From positions 3,075,164 through 3,139,163 of the forward strand of contig NZ_CP037452.1 in assembly GCF_007754425.1 (NCBI RefSeq): a stretch of DNA of 64,000 nt, written 5' to 3'. Under the pieces are notes generated by a model, which saw only the letters and a list, made by a program, of their open reading frames with translations, did no database searches and was not told the origin of the DNA. Position numbers and translations under genes: made by a program. This document shows positions 7,372 to 17,036 of the stretch, piece by piece. Each line of letters opens with the position of its first letter. Position 1 is the first letter of the stretch. Source of the DNA: Gimesia fumaroli (lineage in GTDB: Bacteria > Planctomycetota > Planctomycetia > Planctomycetales > Planctomycetaceae).

Positions 7372-10272
7372 ATGAAGCGGCTTCAGATTCTGATGAAATC
7401 GCCTTTGGTTTCAGGCATGTGCCTGTTATCGGTTCTCGTCCTGTTTGTGATTTCCGTGCCTGATTTTGTCAACGCAGCGAATAACAAAAAGCTTCCTGCT
7501 GAGCAGGTTGAGTTTTTCGAAAAAGAAATCCGGCCGGTGCTGGTCAAGCGGTGTTATGCCTGTCATGGTGCGAAAAAACAGGAAGCCAGTCTGCGTCTGG
7601 ATTCGCATGCCTGGATGATGAAAGGCAGCGACACCGGGGCTGCTGTGGTGCCGGGAGATCCGCTCAAGAGCCGCATTATTCAGGTGATTCAATATCATGA
7701 CGATGACAGCCAGATGCCTCCTGAAGGCAAAATGCCTCCGGTTGAGATTGCCGCGTTGACGCGTTGGGTCAAAATGGGAACACCCTGGCCTTTCTCTGAA
7801 AAAGATGCCAAAGCCGTTCCTGCAAACGGTGCTTATGATTTCGAGACTTTGTCCCAGAATCATTGGTCGTTCCGTCCGGTGACCAAACCCGAATTACCGA
7901 AGGTCAAAAATCAAGAGCGCGTCAATTCTTTCGTTGATCACTTTGTGCTTTCTCGTCTGGAAGAGAAAGGTCTGTCTCTTTCTCCTCCCGTGGATCGGCG
8001 GAAGTTAATTCGTCGCGCGACCGTTGATTTAATCGGTGTCCCTCCCACATATGAAGAAGTCGAAGCCTTTGTGAATGATACGGCTCCTGATGCATATGAA
8101 AAGCTGATCGATCGGTTACTCGCTTCACCACACTACGGAGAACGCTGGGGCCGCCATTGGTTGGATGTGGCCCGGTATGCCGATACGAAGGGGTATGTAT
8201 TTACTTCGGAACGACGCTATCCCTATTCCTATACGTATCGCGATTATGTGATTCGCGCGTTCAATGAAGATCTGCCTTATGATCGCTTTATCCAGGAGCA
8301 GCTGGCGGCTGATCAACTGGACCGTCAAGGCGATGATCGTTCGCTGGCAGCACTCGGATTTTTAACGGTGGGCCGTCGCTATCGCGGAAATATTCATGAT
8401 ATCACCGACGATCGCATCGATCTTGTTTCGCGGGGATTGCTGGGTTTAACGGCTTCGTGTGCCCGCTGTCACGATCACAAGTTTGATCCTGTTCCAATTA
8501 AGGACTACTACTCGCTGTATGGTGTGTTCGTCAGCAGTTATGAACCGGAAGAAAAAGACCTGCCTTTAATCGGCAAGTCAAAATCGGAAGCAGAGTTCAA
8601 AGTCTATCAGGCCGAGCGGGCCAAACGGCAGAAAAAAGTGGATGATTATATTCGGGATGAAGCACAGAAATTCCGAGCGGATGCCCGTTTGAAAGTCGCA
8701 GACGTCTTACAGGCGGTTGCCGAAAAAGAGAAACTGGCAGCAGGTGATGTAAAACCTCAGTATGAGAAGGATGCGCCTCACCGGCGTTATGTTGATCTCT
8801 GGCGTTCGTTCCTGGCACGCAAAGCAAAATCAAATCGTCCGGTCTTTACACCCTGGATGGAACTGAAAACGATCAAAGGTCCCCCAGGCGAATTTCCCGC
8901 GCGTGCTGCTGAGGTGATTCAGAAACTGGCCCAGCAGGAAGCGGAAACGCAGCCGGAAAAACGCATCAACCGACTGGTAATTCATGCGTTGAAAACGAAT
9001 CCGCCGCAGTCGATTTATGATGTCTGTCGCGCCTATGGGAGCGTGTTCAAAGAAGTCGAACAGGAATGGATCAAGACGGTTGCGGAAGCACAAAAGAAGA
9101 AAGCCGCAGTGCCGGCAAAACTTGCTGATGCGGATGCAGAAGAGGTGCGTCAAATTTTATATGACCCGGAATGTCCGACAGCGGCCAGTGATGACGTGGT
9201 GCAAGGCATGTTCAATCGGGCGCAACGCGATAAAGTACGTCGCTTCGAAAAAGAGATTGAAACACTGGATGTGACTTCACCTGGTGCGCCTCCGCGTGCG
9301 ATGGTGATGTATGACAAAGAGAACCCCGTGACGCCGCACGTGCATTTACGCGGAAACCCCGGGCGACGTGGAGAGAAGACGCCGCGCCAGTTTTTCCAGA
9401 TTCTGGCCGGTGCAGAGCGAAAGCCATTTGAGAAAGGAAGTGGTCGTCTGGAGTTGGCTCGGGCAATTGCATCGAAGGACAACCCACTGACGCCACGCGT
9501 GTTTGTGAACCGGGTCTGGATGCATCATTTTGGTGAAGGACTGGTCCGGACTCCCAGTGATTTTGGTGTCCGCAGCGATCCTCCCAGCCATCCGGAATTG
9601 CTGGATTATCTGGCTGCACGGTTCATGGAGAATGGCTGGTCTGTGAAATCGTTACATAAACTGATTATGCTTTCTTCGACGTATCAACAGGCGGCTCAGA
9701 AAAACGAGAAAGCGTATCTGATTGATTCTGATAATCGATTGCTTTGGAAGCGTTCTCCGCAGAGGCTCGACTTTGAAGCGATGCGGGACTCGCTGTTATT
9801 TGTTTCCGGCCAGCTTTCTGATGAAACAGAAGGCAGAGGTTTTCTGATTGACCAGATCCCCACGGTTCCGAGACGGACTGTTTACAGTTTCGTTGACCGT
9901 AATAATCTGCCCAACGTCTTCCGCACATTTGATTTCGCCAACGTGGAATCGAGTACCGCGCAACGGCCTTATACGACCGTACCTCAGCAGGCATTGTTTG
10001 CGATGAACAGTCCCCTGTTGATCGAGCAATCAGGATTACTGGTCAAGGATCTGGATCTGGAAAAACTGGCTAAGGAAAAAGGCGTGGAGACTGCGATCAG
10101 AACGCTTTATCAGAGGGTTCTGGCACGCAAACCGACGGCTGAAGAAATGGATCTCGGAAAGAACTTCCTGACGCATCATCGTGATCAGATCAAGACACCC
10201 GCTCGCATGAGTGGTTGGGAAAAATATGCACAAGTGCTTTGCACTTCCAACGAATTCATGTTCGTTGACTAA
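7372..10272 (+). CDS. Planctomycete cytochrome-type DUF1549/DUF1553 protein
   Basis: Exported 966-residue protein of a family expanded in planctomycetes. After a signal peptide (about residues 1-35) comes a PSCyt1-type domain with a haem-binding CxxCH (C61-YA-C64-H65). Then a DUF1549 (PSCyt2) domain with RLEEKGLSL, WGRHWLDVARYADTKG and another CxxCH (SCARCHDHKFDP), a helical charged middle section, and a DUF1553 (PSD1) domain with NPLTPRVFVNRVW and HHFGEGLVRTPSDFG. The DUF1501 gene follows at once. This pairing is a standard planctomycete module whose biochemical role is still unclear; periplasmic electron transfer or polysaccharide processing are guesses in the field. Confidence 0.9.
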   Translation: MKRLQILMKSPLVSGMCLLSVLVLFVISVPDFVNAANNKKLPAEQVEFFEKEIRPVLVKRCYACHGAKKQEASLRLDSHAWMMKGSDTGAAVVPGDPLKSRIIQVIQYHDDDSQMPPEGKMPPVEIAALTRWVKMGTPWPFSEKDAKAVPANGAYDFETLSQNHWSFRPVTKPELPKVKNQERVNSFVDHFVLSRLEEKGLSLSPPVDRRKLIRRATVDLIGVPPTYEEVEAFVNDTAPDAYEKLIDRLLASPHYGERWGRHWLDVARYADTKGYVFTSERRYPYSYTYRDYVIRAFNEDLPYDRFIQEQLAADQLDRQGDDRSLAALGFLTVGRRYRGNIHDITDDRIDLVSRGLLGLTASCARCHDHKFDPVPIKDYYSLYGVFVSSYEPEEKDLPLIGKSKSEAEFKVYQAERAKRQKKVDDYIRDEAQKFRADARLKVADVLQAVAEKEKLAAGDVKPQYEKDAPHRRYVDLWRSFLARKAKSNRPVFTPWMELKTIKGPPGEFPARAAEVIQKLAQQEAETQPEKRINRLVIHALKTNPPQSIYDVCRAYGSVFKEVEQEWIKTVAEAQKKKAAVPAKLADADAEEVRQILYDPECPTAASDDVVQGMFNRAQRDKVRRFEKEIETLDVTSPGAPPRAMVMYDKENPVTPHVHLRGNPGRRGEKTPRQFFQILAGAERKPFEKGSGRLELARAIASKDNPLTPRVFVNRVWMHHFGEGLVRTPSDFGVRSDPPSHPELLDYLAARFMENGWSVKSLHKLIMLSSTYQQAAQKNEKAYLIDSDNRLLWKRSPQRLDFEAMRDSLLFVSGQLSDETEGRGFLIDQIPTVPRRTVYSFVDRNNLPNVFRTFDFANVESSTAQRPYTTVPQQALFAMNSPLLIEQSGLLVKDLDLEKLAKEKGVETAIRTLYQRVLARKPTAEEMDLGKNFLTHHRDQIKTPARMSGWEKYAQVLCTSNEFMFVD

Positions 10273-10316
10273 TTAAGCGAATCAGAAAAAGTTTTATATT
10301 GCAGGAGCCTGTTCAG

Positions 10317-11780
10317 ATGGCTGAGACAAATCAACATTTTAATTGTGATCCGATTTTTACCCGGCGGCAGATGCTGCAGCGGTGTGGTACGGGGATGGGC
10401 TCTTTGGGGCTGGCTTCTTTAATGGCTTCCCAGGGATTACTGAATGACGCAGCGGGTGCATCTGCAGGGAGTACCGAATCGCCGATGGCGCCGAAGACGT
10501 CTCATTTCCCCGGCAGAGCGAAGCATGTGATTCACATCTTTTTAAATGGGGGCGCTTCGCAGGTCGATACGTTCGACCCCAAGCCGGCTTTGGCGAAATA
10601 TGCCGGGAAAATGCTGCCGACTAAAAACCTGCGTACCGAACGGAAGACAGGCGCTTCACTCCCCTCGCCTTTCAAATTTAAAAAGTATGGCGAGAGCGGG
10701 CTGGAAGTGAGTGAACTCTTTTCAGAGCTGGGTGAGTGCGTTGATGACATTGCCTTTGTTCGTTCGATGTATACCAACGTGCCGAATCATGAACCATCGC
10801 TAATGATGATGAACTGTGGCGACCTGATTCAACCACGTCCCAGTATGGGGGCCTGGGTGACTTATGGCCTGGGAACAGAAAATCAGAATCTCCCTGGTTT
10901 CGTCGTCATGTGTCCTGGCGGTTATCCCATCACCGAATCGGCCAACTGGCGCTCGGCTTTTCTGCCGGGTGCTTACCAGGGAACACACATCGATACCAAG
11001 CATACCGATATCGAAAAACTGATTTCCAACATCAAGAATAAAAAGCTGGCCCTTCCCGAGCAGCGTCGACAGCTTGATTTGTTACAGGCATTGAATCGTC
11101 GGCATCAGGAGGCTCGTACTGAGGAGTCGGCTCTGGAATCCCGGATTCAATCATTTGAACTGGCCTATCGGATGCAGATGCAGGCCTCGGATGTGTTTGA
11201 TATCAATCAGGAGCCCGACCACATTCATGAGATGTATGGCAAAGGCGTGCACGCACGACAGTGCATGATTGCCCGGAGACTGGTCGAACGTGGTGTGCGG
11301 TACGTCCAACTCTGGCACGGTGCGGGCCAACCCTGGGACAATCATGACGAAATTGAAAAGGGACATCGTCGATTAGCGGATCAGTGTGCACAGCCCATTG
11401 CAGCGTTACTGAAAGACCTCAAGCAACGCGGTCTGCTGCAGGATACGATCGTGATGTGTGGCGGCGAATTTGGAAGAACGCCGGTTGTGGAACTGCCGAC
11501 TCCCGGGGCGAATGCCGGGAAGATGAACGGTCGAGATCATAATAATCATGGTTTTACTGTCTGGTTAGCCGGTGGCGGTGTCAAAGGAGGTCAAGCATAC
11601 GGCGCGACAGATGAGTTCGGATTTGCTGCCGTGGAAAATAAAGTCCACGTTCATGATCTACAGGCGACTGTCTTGAAGTTGCTGGGCTTTGACCATGAGC
11701 GATTGACCTATCGTTTTGCAGGTCGCGATTTCAGGTTGACGGACGTGCATGGTCGCGTTGTCGAAGATCTCATCGCTTAA
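10317..11780 (+). CDS. DUF1501 family Tat-exported protein
   Basis: Sulfatase/alkaline-phosphatase-fold-like DUF1501 protein. The N-terminus carries a twin-arginine signal (TRRQMLQRCGTGMGSLGLASL). Downstream are the family phrases HIFLNGGASQVDTFDPKP, LPGFVVMCPGG, MCGGEFGRTP and GRDHNNHGFTVWLAGGGVKGG. I place the start at the ATG preceded by CAGGAG, rather than at a TTG six codons earlier. It follows the DUF1549/DUF1553 gene by 44 bp, so the two are an operon. The active residues for the fold (Asp/His of the GRDHNNHG region) are kept. Substrate unknown. Confidence 0.9.
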   Translation: MAETNQHFNCDPIFTRRQMLQRCGTGMGSLGLASLMASQGLLNDAAGASAGSTESPMAPKTSHFPGRAKHVIHIFLNGGASQVDTFDPKPALAKYAGKMLPTKNLRTERKTGASLPSPFKFKKYGESGLEVSELFSELGECVDDIAFVRSMYTNVPNHEPSLMMMNCGDLIQPRPSMGAWVTYGLGTENQNLPGFVVMCPGGYPITESANWRSAFLPGAYQGTHIDTKHTDIEKLISNIKNKKLALPEQRRQLDLLQALNRRHQEARTEESALESRIQSFELAYRMQMQASDVFDINQEPDHIHEMYGKGVHARQCMIARRLVERGVRYVQLWHGAGQPWDNHDEIEKGHRRLADQCAQPIAALLKDLKQRGLLQDTIVMCGGEFGRTPVVELPTPGANAGKMNGRDHNNHGFTVWLAGGGVKGGQAYGATDEFGFAAVENKVHVHDLQATVLKLLGFDHERLTYRFAGRDFRLTDVHGRVVEDLIA

Positions 11781-11991
11781 TGTGGCGTTTCGAACAGTGG
11801 CAGTCTGATTAAAACGCTTCTGCTTCCCCTGAAGCAAATTAATCCATGTCTTTACCTATTTTATGTCATATAGGAGCTTGACCTGTTCCCGTTAATAGGG
11901 AAGTATTGTCCATGTGTTCCCGTTTTTAAGAGTTGTTGTGTTACTCTGAAAACGGACATCCCGTATCGAAGACGATTGAAGGGGGAAGCGT

Positions 11992-12720
11992 GTGGCTGGT
12001 GATAACGAGCGCATTAAACTGACGCTCGAGTTATTGGGGACTGGTTTATACCCCATTATAGAACAAGAGATGAAAGCGATCTACCAGGATGACTGGATTG
12101 ATCGTGCTAAAGAGAGTTTCCGAAACTCTCCTCTCACTTCACAGCCAGAAGGCGATGCCATCCGCTGGGACGCCCATTCCACGCTTTTGATTTTGTGGGA
12201 CCATTGGAACAGTGTCTTTCGTAATCGGCTGACGCCGCTCGAGCGAAGCTATGTCGGCGAGTTAAGGGAATTCCGTAATCGCTGGGCCCATCAGAGTCAG
12301 ATCAGTACTGATGATACGCTGAGAATTCTTGATACAGCTGCCCGTCTTTTGTCTGCAGCAGGATCGGCACAGGAAGCCCGACAGCTCCAGAGAGAACGCG
12401 ATCAGTTATTACATCAGATCCTGCAGTATCAGGAACAGATTGTGATCGACTCGGATGATCAGCGTCGAGAGCGGATGCGAGACGCCATTATCTTTCTGGT
12501 TTGCGCTGTCGCCATCGATTTAGTTATTTTCTTTTCTTATGGTACCGGTGGTCTGGCGATTCTGTTTGCTTTGTTTGTAGCGGGGGTCTTCGCCTTTCTC
12601 GCGTATCAGCGCTGGGTGACTCCCGATCGACCGACCTACGGTGCCCATGAATGTACCAACTGCGGCAAGATCATTTACGGCGAAGCATGTCCTTATTGCA
12701 ATGAAGATCTCCCGGTATAA
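11992..12720 (+). CDS. Membrane-anchored HEPN (Swt1-like) protein with C-terminal zinc ribbon
   Basis: A helical N-terminal domain of about 125 residues resembles Swt1-type HEPN domains and carries the RX4H motif (R95-NRWA-H100), the catalytic signature of many HEPN RNases. A short coiled coil (about 125-150) leads to two adjoining transmembrane segments (about 160-205), and the tail is a zinc ribbon with Cys221, Cys224, Cys233 and Cys236. The GTG start follows GGGGGAAG. It is monocistronic, with a 211-bp leader. RNase activity is inferred from the motif only. HEPN proteins act in toxin-antitoxin systems, phage defence and RNA maturation, but no antitoxin or NTPase partner is adjacent. Confidence 0.7.
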   Translation: MAGDNERIKLTLELLGTGLYPIIEQEMKAIYQDDWIDRAKESFRNSPLTSQPEGDAIRWDAHSTLLILWDHWNSVFRNRLTPLERSYVGELREFRNRWAHQSQISTDDTLRILDTAARLLSAAGSAQEARQLQRERDQLLHQILQYQEQIVIDSDDQRRERMRDAIIFLVCAVAIDLVIFFSYGTGGLAILFALFVAGVFAFLAYQRWVTPDRPTYGAHECTNCGKIIYGEACPYCNEDLPV

Positions 12721-12727
12721 GGGGAGT

Positions 12728-13090
12728 TCAATCGAGCCATTCGTCTTCCGGATCGAATTTCGGGAAGACGATATTGATGATCTTCATCGAACCAATGGCG
12801 CGGTGACGAACTCCCGGCGGAATGACAATTGACATCCCGGCGTGCACGGGAATGAATTCATCATCCAGCTGCATTTTCGCATCTTCGCCGCATTCCAGGA
12901 AGTAATAGGTTTCCGTCAGTTTGCGATGATAGTGCAGTTCGGCATCCTCTGAGATTTCTGTGACGTGCAACGTGCCTGGAAATTCTGGTACATCGGCGAA
13001 GGCACGCCGCGCGGTTCCACAGGGGCATGATGTCCCTTCGATCTGGGAAAAATCAGCGATATGATATTTTTTCTGTGTTGATTCCGGCAT
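12728..13090 (-). CDS. Single-domain cupin protein
   Basis: 120-residue protein with a cupin barrel: HYHRKLTETYYFL supplies the metal-binding His53, His55 and Glu60, and PPGVRHRAIG supplies the second-motif His. The N-terminal segment has a CPCGTARRAF phrase with two cysteines before the barrel. Such small cupins are metal-dependent isomerases, dioxygenases or sugar-binding modules; nothing here fixes the substrate. It converges with the HEPN gene with a gap of only 7 bp. Confidence 0.8.
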   Translation of the reverse strand: MPESTQKKYHIADFSQIEGTSCPCGTARRAFADVPEFPGTLHVTEISEDAELHYHRKLTETYYFLECGEDAKMQLDDEFIPVHAGMSIVIPPGVRHRAIGSMKIINIVFPKFDPEDEWLD

Positions 13091-13131
13091 TGAAATACCC
13101 CCAAGTGGGTCAGTCTACGATTGAAAATGAA

Positions 13132-13168
13132 ATAATAGAGGTGAGTTCCTGCTATGAGCCTCTATTAT
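13132..13168 (-). terminator. Hairpin terminator of the TIGR00300 gene
   Basis: Perfect 10-bp inverted repeat (ATAATAGAGG / CCTCTATTAT) with a 17-base loop. Read on the minus strand it lies just after the stop of the TIGR00300 gene and is followed by TTTCATTTTC. The stem is AT-rich at its base, so strength is uncertain, but its place between two same-strand genes fits a terminator. Confidence 0.55.
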
Positions 13169-13194
13169 AGCAGCCTGACCACGAAAGCAAACAA

Positions 13195-14469
13195 TCATTC
13201 CAGCTTATTGATTTCATCCAGTAAGACTCGTAAAAACGGTTCGACATCTGTTACGAGCCCTACGGTCTGAAAAGTGCCGCGATCGGCCAGCTTAGTGACT
13301 GTAGCCGGATTGATATCGACACAAACCACTTTCACACTCGCCGGGAGTAGGTTTCCGACTGCGATCGAATGCAGGGTGGTAGCAATCATCAGACAGAATG
13401 AGACTCCCTGCACCATTTCGCGCATCTTGCGTTGTGCTGCGATGGAGTCGGTGATCACATCCGGCAAGGGACCATCATCGCGAATGCTGCCTGCCAGGAC
13501 ATACGGCACCTGATTTTTGACGCATTCATACATGATGCCGGATTTCAGTACGCCTTGATCGACGGCGTTCTTAATGCTGCCTAAGCGACGAATCCGGTTG
13601 ATGGATCGCAGATGATGTTCGTGGCCTTCTTCACTGGAGCCGCCATGTTCCATCGAGATTCCCAGACTGGTTCCATAGAAGGATTCTTCGATGTCGTGAG
13701 TGGCCAGCGCGTTACCGGCAAAGAGCAGATTCACATAGCCTTCTCTGATCATTTCGCTGAAGTGGTCTCGACTGCCGGTATGCACGACGGCAGGGCCGGC
13801 GACAACGAGAATTTTTCCCGAACCCGCTTTCGCACGTCGCATCTCTGAGGCGATCTCTTTGACGGTGACCCCTTTGGGTTTTTCACTGGAGACGGTGCTG
13901 TGCATGAATGAAAATCCGGAAACGTCAGGAGCACTGCGTTCTGTGGGAATGACTCTGGTTCCCTGATTGCCTGTCACCACCAGTTCCCCTTTGGTCACGT
14001 CTGACATCGGCAAGCAGTGCGCAGATTGCCGATCGGGGCTGACGACAATCCCACAGTCCATTTCCTGCAAATCAACGGGAATCCAGTTTTCCGCAATACG
14101 AATTTCTGTTTTCTGGTTGGTCGTGCAGTAAAAGCCTTCTGGAAACGCACCATCCATGTCGGCAGGCACTAAGACACAATCATGTTGATGAACGGGGACT
14201 GCACCATGCTGGGCGATGTGCGTCAATATTTTCTCAAGCGTTTCTTCATCTTGGGCTGAAACGGTGATTCGGGCGTGGCTGCTGTCTGAACGAAGTTGGC
14301 CAATCGCGATATCGTTAATGGAAAAATCGCCTCCCAGGACGGTAATTTCATCCAGAATCTTGGGTAACAGCAGGCTGTCAATAATATGCCCCTGTAATTC
14401 GATATCTTCACTGACACCGGACGTCTCGGGTGACGGGTTCTCTGAAGAAGGCTGATCTGAGTGATTCAT
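13195..14469 (-). CDS. TIGR00300-family LOR/SDH-like enzyme, ornithine cyclodeaminase-type
   Basis: The protein starts with an acidic linker, then a LOR-like domain (ELQGHIIDSLLLPKILDEI, about residues 25-110) and a middle barrel with ENWIPVDLQEMDCGIVV. A C-terminal nucleotide-binding domain follows: KILVVAGPAVVHTG, LLFAGNALATHDIE, SFYGTSLG and VPYVLAGSIRDDGPLPDV. This is the layout of the TIGR00300 family, whose archaeal member was shown to be an ornithine cyclodeaminase and whose relatives form the C-terminal part of cyanobacterial arginine-guanidine-removing enzymes. Ornithine to proline conversion is therefore the best guess. It is monocistronic, with its own terminator-like hairpin. Confidence 0.7.
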   Translation of the reverse strand: MNHSDQPSSENPSPETSGVSEDIELQGHIIDSLLLPKILDEITVLGGDFSINDIAIGQLRSDSSHARITVSAQDEETLEKILTHIAQHGAVPVHQHDCVLVPADMDGAFPEGFYCTTNQKTEIRIAENWIPVDLQEMDCGIVVSPDRQSAHCLPMSDVTKGELVVTGNQGTRVIPTERSAPDVSGFSFMHSTVSSEKPKGVTVKEIASEMRRAKAGSGKILVVAGPAVVHTGSRDHFSEMIREGYVNLLFAGNALATHDIEESFYGTSLGISMEHGGSSEEGHEHHLRSINRIRRLGSIKNAVDQGVLKSGIMYECVKNQVPYVLAGSIRDDGPLPDVITDSIAAQRKMREMVQGVSFCLMIATTLHSIAVGNLLPASVKVVCVDINPATVTKLADRGTFQTVGLVTDVEPFLRVLLDEINKLE

Positions 14470-14692
14470 GTGCGTTCATCCTTGCCTGGAACTCGAATGG
14501 AAATGAGAGTGTAAATAGATGCAGAAAGATAAGGAAAACAATGATCTCATGACTCTATTTTACGTTTTCTTTCCCAAAAGAATACTCTCAAAATAATGTT
14601 TGCTGCCCTGACTATCATATTAATTGCTTACTTTTTAATATTTTGCAGACAGACTCAAATCAGCACCCCGGAAACGACACAGGAGCAGTCGC

Positions 14693-15808
14693 TTGTATTT
14701 TATGATGATGGCCTTTGAGCCACTTGATTTTATTCGATTAATCACCGGGCTGGATGCCCCGTCTTCAATCCTGATCAGTCTGATTTTCATTTTTCTGGGT
14801 ATGCTCAGCATTACCAAAGGTGGCGATTTATTTACGGACAGTTCTGTGGAAATCGCCAGGCTGACTCGAATTTCTCCGGTGATCATTGGCGCGACAATTG
14901 TCAGCATGTCGACAACGTTCCCTGAGTTGATGGTTTCTGTTACCAGCACGGTTTCCGGCAAAGGTGATCTGGCTGTGGGAAATGCACTAGGCTCCTGTTT
15001 ATGTAATATCGGCTTGATTATTGGATCCTGTGCTTTGCTGAAAGGCTTTCTTTCCTGGCGACGAAAAACGGAGAGCGGGATTCCGGTTTCACGGTTAACA
15101 ATCGTGGGGCCCGGTTTCTTTATGGTGTTTTCCGGCGTTCTGGTCTGGCTGTTCAGTCTGTTCTCATCTGGCGGTGCGATGACCCAGGCGGGAGTTCCTG
15201 CCGAGTTCGGTATCGCACGCTGGCAAGCCGGGATATTGCTCTGTGTTTTAGTGGCTTACATCCTGTTTTCTTTGCGCGTCGCGATGGCTTCACGTCATGA
15301 TTTTGGTGAAGAGCAAGAGCAACCGCCGGAAGTCCCGAATTTCAAATTGCACTGCATCAAGTTGGCATTCGCTTTTTTCTGTGGTGCTTTTCTGGTAGTG
15401 CTGGGGAGTAAGCTGCTGGTGACCAATGCCGTGCAGGTTGCCCGTTATTTTGAAGTTTCAGAATTGCTGATTGGTCTGACGATTTTAGCCGTGGGGACTT
15501 CCCTGCCCGAGTTTACGATTTCCGTGCTTTCCGTGGTCAAAGGCCATGGTGCATTGGGAACCGGTAATATTATCGGAGCCAATGTATTGAATATTACTAT
15601 GGTGGTTGCCACGTGTGCGTTGATTCATCCGTTGCCGATTCAGAGGCAAACGGTGCTATTGGATGGCCCTGTGGTGATTTTTTTGATGCTGGCCATGTTA
15701 GGGCTTTCCTGGAGACGCAAGCAAATCTCCAGTTTGAGTGGTTTGGTTTTATTGACTATTTACGTGGGGTATCTACTGATCGCGACGTTCTGGTTCGGTC
15801 ATGCGTAG
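14693..15808 (+). CDS. Na+/Ca2+-type cation exchanger (CaCA superfamily)
   Basis: Integral membrane protein with about ten hydrophobic segments and both alpha repeats: GATIVSMSTTFPELMVSV...GNALGSCLCNIGLI in the first half and GLTILAVGTSLPEFTISV...GNIIGANVLNITMV in the second. The acidic residues in the PE motifs are the ion-binding sites. A cytoplasmic loop with EEQEQPPE separates the halves. The start is either the TTG seven bases after AGGAG or an ATG three codons later; spacing favours TTG. Likely exports calcium (or another divalent ion) using sodium or protons. Confidence 0.9.
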   Translation: MYFMMMAFEPLDFIRLITGLDAPSSILISLIFIFLGMLSITKGGDLFTDSSVEIARLTRISPVIIGATIVSMSTTFPELMVSVTSTVSGKGDLAVGNALGSCLCNIGLIIGSCALLKGFLSWRRKTESGIPVSRLTIVGPGFFMVFSGVLVWLFSLFSSGGAMTQAGVPAEFGIARWQAGILLCVLVAYILFSLRVAMASRHDFGEEQEQPPEVPNFKLHCIKLAFAFFCGAFLVVLGSKLLVTNAVQVARYFEVSELLIGLTILAVGTSLPEFTISVLSVVKGHGALGTGNIIGANVLNITMVVATCALIHPLPIQRQTVLLDGPVVIFLMLAMLGLSWRRKQISSLSGLVLLTIYVGYLLIATFWFGHA

Positions 15809-15972
15809 CGTCTCTCTCGAAGTAAAGGCTTGATTCAAGAGTCGATTTGAGAATATCATAGCCAATCTGGAGTTGTTTCATTGAGATCCAGCAGGTAGTC
15901 TGGAACCCTGTCGATCAGCTCATTGAATTTCACACTTTTTCATACGTTCCCCAAATCAGTAATGTTCCCGCT

Positions 15973-16965
15973 ATGGTCAGAATTGGAATAATAGGGCTTG
16001 GACCATACTGGGAGCAGCGCTATGAACCGGTACTGCAGGCGATGGATCAGCGGATTCAGATCAAAGCAGTCTACGATCCGGTTCGCAGTCGCGCGGAACA
16101 GGTTGCCTCCCATTGGAATGCCGCGGCTGTTTCGGGAATTGGTTGTCTGGTCACACGCTATCCGCTGGATGCGTTTCTGCTCCTGCATTCCGACTGGATG
16201 AATCACTACCCGCTCAAACTGCTCAGCCAGCAGAATCGGCCCGTGTATATTGCTGGAAGTTTAGGGGAAGATCTGGATCTGTTGGAGCGGGTTCATTCTC
16301 GAGCGGTGGAGCAGCTGGGGACATTAATGCCTGAGTTCAGCCGACGTTATTCACAGGCCACCAGTCGGTTTTTTGAATTAGTCGTGACCCGTCTGGGAAA
16401 GCCGAACTCGATTCAGATTGAGACCTGCTGCCCCGCAGAAGATCAACAAGTGGAAGTTCCCGGGCAAAAGAATGAAACTGATTTTCTGGTGGGATTAATG
16501 GACTGGTGTTGTTACGTGATGCGAACCAAACCAGTCAAAGTACAGACGACGTTACATTCTGATTCGAGTGATCGATCGGAAGATCATCGGCAGATTAAAA
16601 TTGAATTCCTGCCTGACCCGGTGACTGCTGCGGAACGGTTTGCGTTGATTAAACTCAAAACGGAACAGAGAGAGTCGGAAACACAGTTTCCCCGGCATCG
16701 AATTCTGTGTCGAAACGGATTGGCAGAATTTCATTCCCCTGAAGAGATCCATTGGGAAAATGACTCGTCTTCCATGACAGAGTCACTCAAAAGTGATCGG
16801 CGGGAACTGGAAGTGATGCTGGATCATTTTTGCCGACGCGCGGTGGGTGGGATTATCCCTGTTCCCAATATCCGAGATGTCTGTCAGGCGATTCAACTGG
16901 TACGGCTGTCGCGCGACAGTCTGAGTTCAGGCAAGTCACTCGCTGTGACAAAGTTTAAAGACTGA
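15973..16965 (+). CDS. Gfo/Idh/MocA-like oxidoreductase
   Basis: The N-terminal Rossmann segment VRIGIIGLGPYWEQRY, followed by AVYDPVRSRAEQVA, is that of NAD(P)-dependent sugar dehydrogenases. The usual E-K-P catalytic segment is hard to see: the equivalent region reads NRPVYIAGSLGEDL. The nucleotide pocket is also atypical because a bulky PYW follows the glycine motif. It may be a divergent or non-catalytic member. The gene is alone, 165 bp after the exchanger and converging with xerC. Confidence 0.7.
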   Translation: MVRIGIIGLGPYWEQRYEPVLQAMDQRIQIKAVYDPVRSRAEQVASHWNAAAVSGIGCLVTRYPLDAFLLLHSDWMNHYPLKLLSQQNRPVYIAGSLGEDLDLLERVHSRAVEQLGTLMPEFSRRYSQATSRFFELVVTRLGKPNSIQIETCCPAEDQQVEVPGQKNETDFLVGLMDWCCYVMRTKPVKVQTTLHSDSSDRSEDHRQIKIEFLPDPVTAAERFALIKLKTEQRESETQFPRHRILCRNGLAEFHSPEEIHWENDSSSMTESLKSDRRELEVMLDHFCRRAVGGIIPVPNIRDVCQAIQLVRLSRDSLSSGKSLAVTKFKD

Positions 16966-17036
16966 GAGACAGCCTGCGTGTTGCTCCCGTGCTGCAATCA
17001 AGGTGCAGTAAAGAGCTCACCAAAACACAGGTACGA

